Origin: Candidatus Peregrinibacteria bacterium
GTDB taxonomy: Bacteria; Patescibacteriota; Gracilibacteria; UBA1369; LOWO2-01-FULL-3
Assembly: GCA_014728975.1 (NCBI GenBank)
Contig: WJKQ01000005.1
Coordinates: forward strand, 1 to 19,392
Length of the DNA: 19,392 bases
Direction of reading: 5' to 3'
The position numbers were made by a program, and so were the translations under genes. Of the stretch, positions 7,839 to 14,375 are shown in pieces. The notes below the pieces were generated by a model. It was given only the letters and a program-made list of their open reading frames with translations. It did no database searches and had not been told where the DNA came from. How positions within the stretch are numbered: the stretch's first letter is position 1; every line of letters begins with the position of its first letter.

Positions 7839-8153
7839 TTATATAATGTAATAGTGATCGTCTTCTTTCCCTTTATTCTTATTCAAAACAAAACTTTCGG
7901 TTGTATCTGTTTTCTCTTTTTTCTTGTTTCCCTGACTTTCTTTTTCCTTCTTTTTTTCTTTCTGCTCTTTTTTCCCTTTTGAATGAGTCATTCTTTCTTC
8001 AAGGAAATTTTTGATATCGCTTTCCTTGATCCTATAGACTCTTCCAAGTTTTATTCCTTTTAACTTTCCTTCTCTAATAAATTTTAGAATAGTGAAAGGG
8101 TGGACCTGGAGGATATTTGCTACCTGTTCTGTTGTAAAAAATTTTTCTTCCAT
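7839..8153 (-). CDS. Excisionase/MerR-like helix-turn-helix DNA-binding protein, 104 aa
   Basis: Residues 1-55 match the helix-turn-helix pattern of the excisionase/BldC group (HTH_17): FFTTEQVANILQVHPFTI, then FIREGKLKGIKLGRVYRIK and a final helix. This fold binds DNA through a winged helix. The remaining half is an unusual Lys/Glu-rich hydrophilic tail (about 56-90), likely disordered, ending in DDHYYII. The gene starts just inside an AT-rich region with repeated TAAACTTT boxes, one of which overlaps its possible -35 region, so autoregulation is plausible. No integrase or att sites are visible nearby, so a transcription-factor or nucleoid role fits better than prophage excision. Confidence 0.85.
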   Translation of the reverse strand: MEEKFFTTEQVANILQVHPFTILKFIREGKLKGIKLGRVYRIKESDIKNFLEERMTHSKGKKEQKEKKKEKESQGNKKKEKTDTTESFVLNKNKGKEDDHYYII

Positions 8154-8176
8154 TCAACCTGAGATCAATCTAATAA

Positions 8177-8206
8177 ACTATACTTTATTTTATTAAAGTT
8201 TATTAA
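8177..8206 (-). promoter_or_regulatory. Possible promoter of the HTH gene
   Basis: On the minus strand TTAATA (8206-8201) and TATAGT (8182-8177) are 18 nt apart, 23 nt before the ATG. The -35 element overlaps one TAAACTTT-type box. The region is so AT-rich that chance matches are common. Confidence 0.3.
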
Positions 8207-8390
8207 ATTTTACCATTTTTAAAGCAAATCTTCAATATCCCCCGGTTTTTAAATATCATAAAATCCTGCTGAACTTTATCATATTAAATCATACTTTTCA
8301 ATGTTTTTCTTAATTTTTTTATATTTTATTTAATTTTATTAAACTTTGGTGTATACATATTTTTGGATTATTATCTTGTTTGCTAAACTT

Positions 8391-8415
8391 TAATAAACTT
8401 TATTAAAGTTTATTA
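8391..8415. repeat. Inverted repeat in the box cluster
   Basis: Perfect palindrome with 11-bp arms and a 3-nt spacer, TAATAAACTTT-ATT-AAAGTTTATTA. The symmetry fits a dimeric DNA-binding protein; it lacks the GC stem expected of a uvrA terminator, although it lies 38 nt downstream of the uvrA stop. Confidence 0.6.
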
Positions 8416-8452
8416 TATTTAATTAAACTTTATCAAAAATATTATTGACGCA

Positions 8453-11350
8453 CTATTTATTAAGAGTTTTTTTCAACCAACTACCTGTAAGTGAATTATT
8501 TATTTTAATTATTTCCTCGGGTGTGCCCGTTGCAATTATTCTGCCGCCGTTATCTCCCCCTTCCGGTCCAAGGTCAATTATATAATCAACGGATTTTATT
8601 ACATCCAAATTGTGTTCAATCACCAAAACTGTATTTTCTTTTTCAACAAGTTTTGTCAGTACATCCAATAGTTTTTTTATATCATCAAAATGCAGTCCTG
8701 TTGTAGGTTCATCCAATACATAAAGGGTTTTTCCCGTGGATCTTTTGGATAATTCTGTGGCAAGTTTTATCCTCTGCGCTTCTCCCCCGGAAAGTGTGGT
8801 GGCTGATTGTCCAAGGTGTATGTATCCAAGTCCCACTTCGCGTAGAGTAGTTAATTTTGTTTTAATACTCGGAATCGCTTTAAAAAATTCCAAAGCTTCT
8901 TCTGCTGTCATTTCAAGTACTTCATAAATGTTTTTTCCTCTATATCTTATTTCCAGTGCTTCATTGTTATATCTTTTCCCTTTACAAACTTCACAAGGAA
9001 CATAAATATCCGGTAAAAAGTGCATTTCTATCTTTTTTATGCCGTCTCCACTGCATGCTTCGCATCTCCCGCCCTTAACATTAAAACTAAATCTTCCTGC
9101 TTTGTAGCCTCTCAACTTTGCTTCAGGTGTTTTTGCAAAAAGTTCTCTAATGTCAGTAAAAACTCCGGTATACGTTGCAGGATTTGACCTTGGTGTCCGG
9201 CCAATCGGAGATTGATCAATATTTATTATTTTATCGAGGTTTTCCAGACCTTTTATTTCTTTATGGCTTCCAGGTTGTACCTTTGAATTATAAAGTTTTT
9301 TTGAAACAGCTTTAACAAGGATATCATTAATCAAAGTGGATTTCCCCGAACCTGAAACCCCGGTAATCCCAATAAAGGTTCCTAAAGGAAATTCAACGTC
9401 TATTTTTTTTAAATTGTGTTGAGAAGCCTCCTTAATAACAATTTTTTTCCCATTGCCTTCTTTACGCTTTTTGGGGACGGGTATTTCCAATTTTCCAGAC
9501 AAATATTTTCCCGTTACCGAATTATTATTTTTAATTATTTCTTCCGGAGTACCTTCCGCTACAATATTTCCTCCATTTTTACCTGCTCCGGGTCCGATAT
9601 CCAAAATATGGTCGGCAGCCATCATGGTGTCTATATCATGTTCAACAACAATTACCGTATTTCCGATGTCTCTTAATGATAAAAGAGTTTTTATAAGTTT
9701 ATCGTTATCACTTTGATGAAGTCCGATGCTTGGTTCATCCAAAACGTATATCACTCCCGATAAACGCGATCCTATCTGAGTGGCAAGTCTTATGCGTTGA
9801 GCTTCGCCACCTGAGAGTGTATTTGCAGTTCTATCCAGGGTTAAGTATGAAAGTCCGACATTTTCGAGAAATTGTAATCTGTTTCTTATTTCATGAATTA
9901 TTTGTCTTGCTATTTCCTGCTTCATGGGACTTAATTTTAGTTTCTGAAAGAAATTTACAGCTTTTTTTACGGATAAATTCGTAATGTCGATAATTGACTG
10001 TTTCTGAATTTTTACAGCCAAAATTTCCGGTTTTAGACGTTTTCCCCCGCAGGCAGGACATTTAAGTATTCTCATATATCCTTCTATTTTTTTTCTGACA
10101 TAGTCAGAGTCGGTTTCCAGATATCTTCGTTCCAGATTTGGAATTACTCCTTCAAAAGTCGTTTCATATTCACCGTTAAATGAATTGTTGGGACTATTTC
10201 CATTATTGATTTTTATCTTGTATTTTTTATTTTTATCTCCATATAAAATTATATCCATTGCCTCTTTTGAAAGCTTTATAATAGGGGTATTCATTGAGAA
10301 TTTATGTGCTTTCGCAACACTTTCCAATATTCTGTTGTACCATGTTAAATGTGACGTTGTGGCGGACCAAGGCATTATTGCACCTTCCGCAAGCGTTAGA
10401 TTTTTATTTGGAATTATTAAATCAGGGTCTATTTCAAGTTTTGTACCAAGGCCGTGACATTCTTCACAAGCTCCATGAGGGCTGTTAAATGAAAAGTTCC
10501 TCGGTGAAATTTCCGGGATGCTGATATGACATGAAGGGCAGGCAAAATGTTCAGAAAATATTTTTTTTTCGCCTGTTTCAAAATCAACTATTTTTAATAA
10601 TCCGTCGCCAAAATTTAAAGCAGTTTCTATAGAATCAGCCAATCTGGTTCTGTTTGGGTTGGGAATATCTATTTCCTGACCTGAAGATAATTTTTTTGTT
10701 TCTTTTTTTAGGTTTTTTATCACCAAACGATCAACAACTATTTCTATTGTGTGTTTCTTATTTTCGTCCAAAGTGGGTACATCCAGTACAGAATATACCT
10801 CTCCATCGATTCTTACTCTTACAAAGCCTTCTTTTTTAATTTTTTCAAGAGTTTTTATGTATTGTCCTTTTCTACCTCTTACAACCGGAGCCAAAACAAG
10901 AATCTTTTTACCTTCTTTCATCTTTGAAATAATTTCCAGGATCTGTTGAGGCGTTTGCTTTTCTATCGGCTTACCGCATTTTGGGCAATGCGGACTTCCG
11001 ACTTTCGAAAACAATAATCTTAAGAAATCATATATTTCCGTTACCGTACCTACAGTTGATCTGGGATTTCTCGGCGCCGTTTTTTGATCAATTGAAATAG
11101 CAGGAGATAATCCTTCTATAGATTCAACATCAGGTTTTTCCATTAATTGCAGAAAATTTCTGGCATATGTTGATAAGCTTTCTACATATCTTCTTTGCCC
11201 TTCCGCATAAATCGTATCGAAAGCAAGAGATGATTTCCCTGAACCTGAAAGTCCGGTAAATACCGTAAATTTATTTCTGGGAATATCAACGTGTATGTTT
11301 TTAAGATTGTGTATTTTAGCCCCTTTTACAAGGATTTTATCACTTGCCAT
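8453..11350 (-). CDS. uvrA: Excinuclease ABC subunit A (UvrA)
   Basis: Damage-recognition ATPase of nucleotide excision repair; it dimerises, scans DNA with UvrB and loads UvrB at lesions. All hallmarks are present in 965 residues, close to the usual 940-950: Walker A at 33-40 (GLSGSGKS) and 664-672, ABC signatures LSGGE at 512 and 853, Walker B VLDEP at 536-540 and TLYVLDEPTTGLH in the second ATPase, and zinc sites C271/C274/C295/C298 and C763/C766/C786/C789. An extra CPxC pair sits at 122-125, and CPAC is at 431-434. The protein looks complete and functional. It is 94 nt downstream of the 210-aa gene, with a possible promoter of its own. uvrB and uvrC are not in the window. Confidence 0.98.
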   Translation of the reverse strand: MASDKILVKGAKIHNLKNIHVDIPRNKFTVFTGLSGSGKSSLAFDTIYAEGQRRYVESLSTYARNFLQLMEKPDVESIEGLSPAISIDQKTAPRNPRSTVGTVTEIYDFLRLLFSKVGSPHCPKCGKPIEKQTPQQILEIISKMKEGKKILVLAPVVRGRKGQYIKTLEKIKKEGFVRVRIDGEVYSVLDVPTLDENKKHTIEIVVDRLVIKNLKKETKKLSSGQEIDIPNPNRTRLADSIETALNFGDGLLKIVDFETGEKKIFSEHFACPSCHISIPEISPRNFSFNSPHGACEECHGLGTKLEIDPDLIIPNKNLTLAEGAIMPWSATTSHLTWYNRILESVAKAHKFSMNTPIIKLSKEAMDIILYGDKNKKYKIKINNGNSPNNSFNGEYETTFEGVIPNLERRYLETDSDYVRKKIEGYMRILKCPACGGKRLKPEILAVKIQKQSIIDITNLSVKKAVNFFQKLKLSPMKQEIARQIIHEIRNRLQFLENVGLSYLTLDRTANTLSGGEAQRIRLATQIGSRLSGVIYVLDEPSIGLHQSDNDKLIKTLLSLRDIGNTVIVVEHDIDTMMAADHILDIGPGAGKNGGNIVAEGTPEEIIKNNNSVTGKYLSGKLEIPVPKKRKEGNGKKIVIKEASQHNLKKIDVEFPLGTFIGITGVSGSGKSTLINDILVKAVSKKLYNSKVQPGSHKEIKGLENLDKIINIDQSPIGRTPRSNPATYTGVFTDIRELFAKTPEAKLRGYKAGRFSFNVKGGRCEACSGDGIKKIEMHFLPDIYVPCEVCKGKRYNNEALEIRYRGKNIYEVLEMTAEEALEFFKAIPSIKTKLTTLREVGLGYIHLGQSATTLSGGEAQRIKLATELSKRSTGKTLYVLDEPTTGLHFDDIKKLLDVLTKLVEKENTVLVIEHNLDVIKSVDYIIDLGPEGGDNGGRIIATGTPEEIIKINNSLTGSWLKKTLNK

Positions 11351-11370
11351 AAAATTTTTCTGTATTTATC

Positions 11371-11399
11371 TAAATATATGCAAGTGAAGACTTTATCAA
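11371..11399 (-). promoter_or_regulatory. Possible uvrA promoter
   Basis: On the minus strand TTGATA (11399-11394) and TATTTA (11376-11371) are separated by 17 nt, placing a transcription start about 14 nt before the uvrA ATG. No LexA-type palindrome was noticed in the 94-bp gap. Confidence 0.35.
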
Positions 11400-11444
11400 A
11401 TATTTTGTGCTTCTACAAGTGTAAAAATTTGTTTCAGATATAGT

Positions 11445-12077
11445 TTAGGTATTCCTTTCAACAAAAACTGTCAACAGTGATCTTTTATCTTTTTTTGATA
11501 AATTTACTTTTGCTCCTCTTACGATCTCCCTTAAATTCATTTTTTTAATTTTATCACGCGCCCACCGTATTGTGTCAGGACTTTTGAATCTGCCGCTTAC
11601 ATCCAAAGCTCTTAAAATTGAACGATTTATGGCGGTACTGAGCGAGCTGGCCGCTATTTTTCTTACAGCATCTGGATTTTCCGTTCTTACTGCCTTTAAA
11701 GCAATTTTATCCGGCATTTTTCTTACAGCTTCATCAATTTTTCCTTTTATATTTTCTGGAAGTTCAGTATAAGCAATTGGTGTTTTGGTTTGTTGTTCCA
11801 GTCCTCTTTTTTTTGCCTCTAATTTTTCTGTTTTACGTTTTGCACCTTTTAGTTCCCGTTCTTTTTTTTGAATTCCTCTATCAATTATTTCTGCATCATG
11901 CTGTGTCAGATCTTCAGGAAGTACATCACGGTACTGATCAAAAAGGTTGCCTTCCGGAGATCTCGATTCGGCATTTTCCACTTCAGAATCAAGGTCGGCA
12001 AATTCATCTGCCGCACGTTCTCTTATGCTTTCAGGCCTTTCAGGGTTCCTATAAATGAATCTGTTTTCTTTAATCAT
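11445..12077 (-). CDS. Charged 210-aa protein, unrecognised
   Basis: A soluble, highly charged protein without signal peptide or membrane helix. Residues 1-50 are acidic and probably disordered, 68-98 form a Lys/Glu/Arg-rich coiled-coil-like helix (IQKKERELKGAKRKTEKLEA), and the basic C-terminal region (about 105-210) looks helical and may bind nucleic acid or a partner. Its ATG follows the 63-aa gene stop by 11 nt with an AAAAAGAG stretch that could serve as a weak ribosome binding site. No domain family is recognised. Linkage to the coiled-coil protein and PrsW suggests a shared transcript, but no function can be assigned. Confidence 0.7.
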   Translation of the reverse strand: MIKENRFIYRNPERPESIRERAADEFADLDSEVENAESRSPEGNLFDQYRDVLPEDLTQHDAEIIDRGIQKKERELKGAKRKTEKLEAKKRGLEQQTKTPIAYTELPENIKGKIDEAVRKMPDKIALKAVRTENPDAVRKIAASSLSTAINRSILRALDVSGRFKSPDTIRWARDKIKKMNLREIVRGAKVNLSKKDKRSLLTVFVERNT

Positions 12078-12088
12078 GCTCTTTTTAA

Positions 12089-12280
12089 TTATAAATTTTT
12101 AATTTCTTCTTCAAGACGCGCTAATTCTTTCATGTCGTTTTCCAAAGAAATTTCTTCGAATTTATTTCTTAAATATTTGATTGATTTTCTTAAATCTTCA
12201 ATTTCTTTTTCTTTTTGCTCCAAGGCCTGCAGAAGTGATTCATATTTTTTCTTTTTTTCTTCAAATTCTTTTTTATTCAT
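12089..12280 (-). CDS. 63-aa coiled-coil protein
   Basis: Almost entirely heptad-like charged helix: MNKKEFEEKKKKYESLLQ, then EKEIEDLRKSIKYLRNKFEE and a short second helix. No Cys and no membrane segment. The ATG lies one base after the PrsW stop (TAA-T-ATG), so translation is probably coupled to the protease, and no Shine-Dalgarno sequence is visible. Such small coiled coils usually oligomerise or act as adaptors; the partner is unknown. Low-complexity composition makes homology hard to judge, but the position between two good genes supports it being real. Confidence 0.65.
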   Translation of the reverse strand: MNKKEFEEKKKKYESLLQALEQKEKEIEDLRKSIKYLRNKFEEISLENDMKELARLEEEIKNL

Positions 12281-12281
12281 A

Positions 12282-12303
12282 TTAGGGGCGTTTTAGGGGC
12301 GTT
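12282..12303. repeat. 11-bp perfect tandem duplication at the prsW stop codon
   Basis: TTAGGGGCGTT occurs twice back to back on the plus strand (12282-12292 and 12293-12303). On the minus strand this is the end of the protease gene including its TAA. With a single copy the reading frame would end in an ATGA overlap with the 63-aa gene, so the duplication or its loss changes the C-terminus and the coupling. Confidence 0.85.
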
Positions 12304-13184
12304 TGTTTAAAGTATATTTTTGACTTTGGATGGGGGTGATTCCTAATATATAAGTGTAATTTTCCGTAGTTTTTATGGTTTTCTTTCTTTTCAAAAAGGT
12401 AATTTAACGCAATATACCCGCTAATCAGGAAAGGAACTATTAAGAAAGTCAGATTTAATTCCAAAAATATATTAAACATAGCGTGCAGTCCGATTGAGAT
12501 TAATAGACCTTCAATCAATTTTTCCCGATAAAAAAGTTTTTCTTTTCGAAAATTTAGTATTTTATGCAGAAATATTGTCCAGTGTTTTCTATTTTCTTTT
12601 ATTTCCTGCTGAAGAATAGGCTTGGCAAAATGGGCCACCCCATAATAATATCCTAAAATTCCGGAAAACATGAGATGCGCGAAAGTAGAAAATGAAGATC
12701 TAAAAAGAAACGGCAATAGTAAATTATAAGGTCCCTGACCTATCCAGATATTGTAAAAATAAAGTATATTTTCAGTGAATGAAAATCCCAGGGCGGCAAT
12801 TATAAAAAGCTCCATTGAATCGTCTATATTTTTTATGTCGTCTTCTTCGTCGGCAATTTTTACTGAAAGAAGTTTTAATACTTCCTCAATAATTCCAACC
12901 AGCATGAATGTAATAATCACACTTAACGGCAGAATCAGTAAATTTGAAAAACCTATAATGTCCTCCTGAAAAAAATCCGCTACTCTAAACGCGTTAATCC
13001 AGGGAAAAAATTTCCATAAAAATTTATATATAATTATTGGGAAAACCGCCAAAGCGCCTACTATAAATGTTAATGAAACGATTGCTCTTTTTTCCGGATT
13101 TTTTTTATAAAAAATATATCCCCAAATTAACGCAGGAATACAGGCCAATATAATGGACCCGATTATTTGTAAAATGTTTTCCAT
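12282..13184 (-). CDS. PrsW-family intramembrane protease
   Basis: Multi-pass membrane protein of 300 aa with the motifs of the PrsW/CPBP-like glutamic intramembrane protease group: EEVLK at 100-104, FTEN at 136-139, FAHLMFSG around H170, and HAMFN at 234-238. In Bacillus subtilis PrsW starts the cleavage of the anti-sigma factor RsiW. Around six to eight hydrophobic segments are visible, with a basic loop at about 188-225. The substrate here is unknown; no sigma/anti-sigma pair is seen in the window. It starts 42 nt after recF and runs straight into a small coiled-coil gene. The last residues come from an 11-bp tandem duplication. Confidence 0.85.
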   Translation of the reverse strand: MENILQIIGSIILACIPALIWGYIFYKKNPEKRAIVSLTFIVGALAVFPIIIYKFLWKFFPWINAFRVADFFQEDIIGFSNLLILPLSVIITFMLVGIIEEVLKLLSVKIADEEDDIKNIDDSMELFIIAALGFSFTENILYFYNIWIGQGPYNLLLPFLFRSSFSTFAHLMFSGILGYYYGVAHFAKPILQQEIKENRKHWTIFLHKILNFRKEKLFYREKLIEGLLISIGLHAMFNIFLELNLTFLIVPFLISGYIALNYLFEKKENHKNYGKLHLYIRNHPHPKSKIYFKQTPLKRP

Positions 13185-13226
13185 CTATTTTTATTTTTGT
13201 TTTAATTTTTGTATATTATAACATAT

Positions 13227-14339
13227 TTATTCTAGTTTGACAAATTCCATAGACGCGCCTTCTTCAGCCAACTTATCCAGGTTGTCGATGTCGGTTGTTG
13301 TGATTATTGTCTGGCAATTTTTAATAGTTTTTAATAAATGGGACTGGCGTTTCCGGTCGAGCTCGGAAAATACATCGTCAAGAAGGAGCACGGGGTTCTT
13401 TTTGGTTTCCCTTTTAATATATTCAATTTCAGCGAGTTTTAACGATAAAAGCAGAGTCCTGAATTCCCCTCTGGATGCTGATGTTGTGATTTCTTTTGAA
13501 TTAATATAAAATTTTATGTCATCAAGGTGCGGTCCTATGGATGTTTTAGCATTTTTAATATCCTTTTTTCTTCTGTTTACAAGTTCTGTTTTGTAGGTTT
13601 TTTGAAGTGCAGGATTGTCTTTAACAGGATTGAGATATTCCAGAGACACTTCTTCTGTTCCTCCCGATATTGATACATAGTTTTTCTCAATATTATATTT
13701 AAGAAATCTGACCAGTTCTTTTCTTTTTGAAATAATGCAGGGTCCGTATTCCAATATTTTTGTATCCCAGGCGTTCAGGTCTTCTTCAAGAGATCCGCAT
13801 TTTTCTCCTTTGAATTTTTTGTCTCTTATTTCATAAAGAAGCGCGTTTCGCTGTTTAAGAATTTTTTTATAATTTGAAAGTGCGTTTAGATATTTCTTAT
13901 CGGTTTGGGAAATCAAAATATTAATATATTTACGTCGGAATGACGGGCTAAGGTATAACATGTTCATATTTTCCGGATGGAATAAAACAGTTATTAGGTT
14001 CCCCAGGTACTCGCTGTTTCTCAGGTCAACGTCATTCTTTTTGAATTTTTTTATCTTTTTGGGGTGTTTTGAATAATATACATCCAGTCGCGTTGTTTCG
14101 TTACTGCTGATAATTTCACAATTACAACGCATATAATCCATGCTCCATTCGATAAGATCTTCCTGAATCAACGTTCTAAAGGATTTTCCCAATGAAAGAA
14201 TGTATATCGATTCCAGAAAATTGGTTTTTCCCTTTCCGTTAGGACCTATAAGCACAGTAAGATTTTTTTGTTTTGGAAAGTCGTAAGAAAAACTTTTGTA
14301 ATTTCTAAAATTTTCAAGTTGCAGTTTCGTGATTTTCAT
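13227..14339 (-). CDS. recF: DNA replication and repair protein RecF
   Basis: SMC-like ABC ATPase that works with RecO and RecR to load RecA at single-strand gaps. The start at 14339 gives the standard opening MKITKLQLENFRNY; a longer frame to 14420 adds unrelated residues and would overlap thrS. In 370 residues, the usual length, I see Walker A GPNGKGKTN (32-40), the RecF motif IGPHLDD (268-274), the signature-like SRGEFR (289-294) and Walker B with D-loop PVLLLDDVFSELD (316-328). The signature has Glu-Phe where many RecFs have Gln-Leu or Gln-Gln. It is not beside dnaA or dnaN, its usual neighbours. Confidence 0.97.
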   Translation of the reverse strand: MKITKLQLENFRNYKSFSYDFPKQKNLTVLIGPNGKGKTNFLESIYILSLGKSFRTLIQEDLIEWSMDYMRCNCEIISSNETTRLDVYYSKHPKKIKKFKKNDVDLRNSEYLGNLITVLFHPENMNMLYLSPSFRRKYINILISQTDKKYLNALSNYKKILKQRNALLYEIRDKKFKGEKCGSLEEDLNAWDTKILEYGPCIISKRKELVRFLKYNIEKNYVSISGGTEEVSLEYLNPVKDNPALQKTYKTELVNRRKKDIKNAKTSIGPHLDDIKFYINSKEITTSASRGEFRTLLLSLKLAEIEYIKRETKKNPVLLLDDVFSELDRKRQSHLLKTIKNCQTIITTTDIDNLDKLAEEGASMEFVKLE

Positions 14340-14347
14340 TTTAAATT
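14319..14347 (+). promoter_or_regulatory. Possible thrS promoter inside the recF start
   Basis: TTGCAG (14319-14324) and TAAATT (14342-14347) are 17 nt apart, which would give a leader of about 20 nt. Since only 36 bp separate the two divergent genes, the promoter must overlap recF coding sequence. No T-box leader structure fits in this space. Confidence 0.25.
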
Positions 14348-14375
14348 CTATTGTGAGTATTACTATTTTACAAAT

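Larger units (their letters stand above)
8154..8452. promoter_or_regulatory. AT-rich non-coding region with TAAACTTT boxes
   Basis: This 299-bp stretch between uvrA and the HTH gene has no plausible coding frame. It contains TAAACTTT or its complement six times: 8195-8202 (complement), 8340-8347, 8384-8391, 8394-8401, 8405-8412 (complement) and 8424-8431. Three copies around 8384-8412 are 10-11 bp apart, so they lie on one face of the helix. The 15-mer TATTAAAGTTTATTA occurs twice (8191-8205 and 8401-8415). An operator array for the adjacent DNA-binding protein is the simplest reading; an origin-like or partition site is possible. Confidence 0.55.

Noticed and set aside
7659..8153. Toxin-antitoxin pair or prophage excision module
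   Set aside because: The second protein has a zinc-ribbon pattern rather than a toxin fold, and no integrase, att repeat or phage gene is visible.
8154..8452. DnaA-box replication origin
   Set aside because: No TTATCCACA-like DnaA box was found, and dnaA and dnaN are not adjacent; the repeated box has a different sequence.
11868..12296. 142-aa plus-strand frame
   Set aside because: It is antisense to two better-supported minus-strand genes and its composition is the mirror of their Lys/Glu-rich codons.
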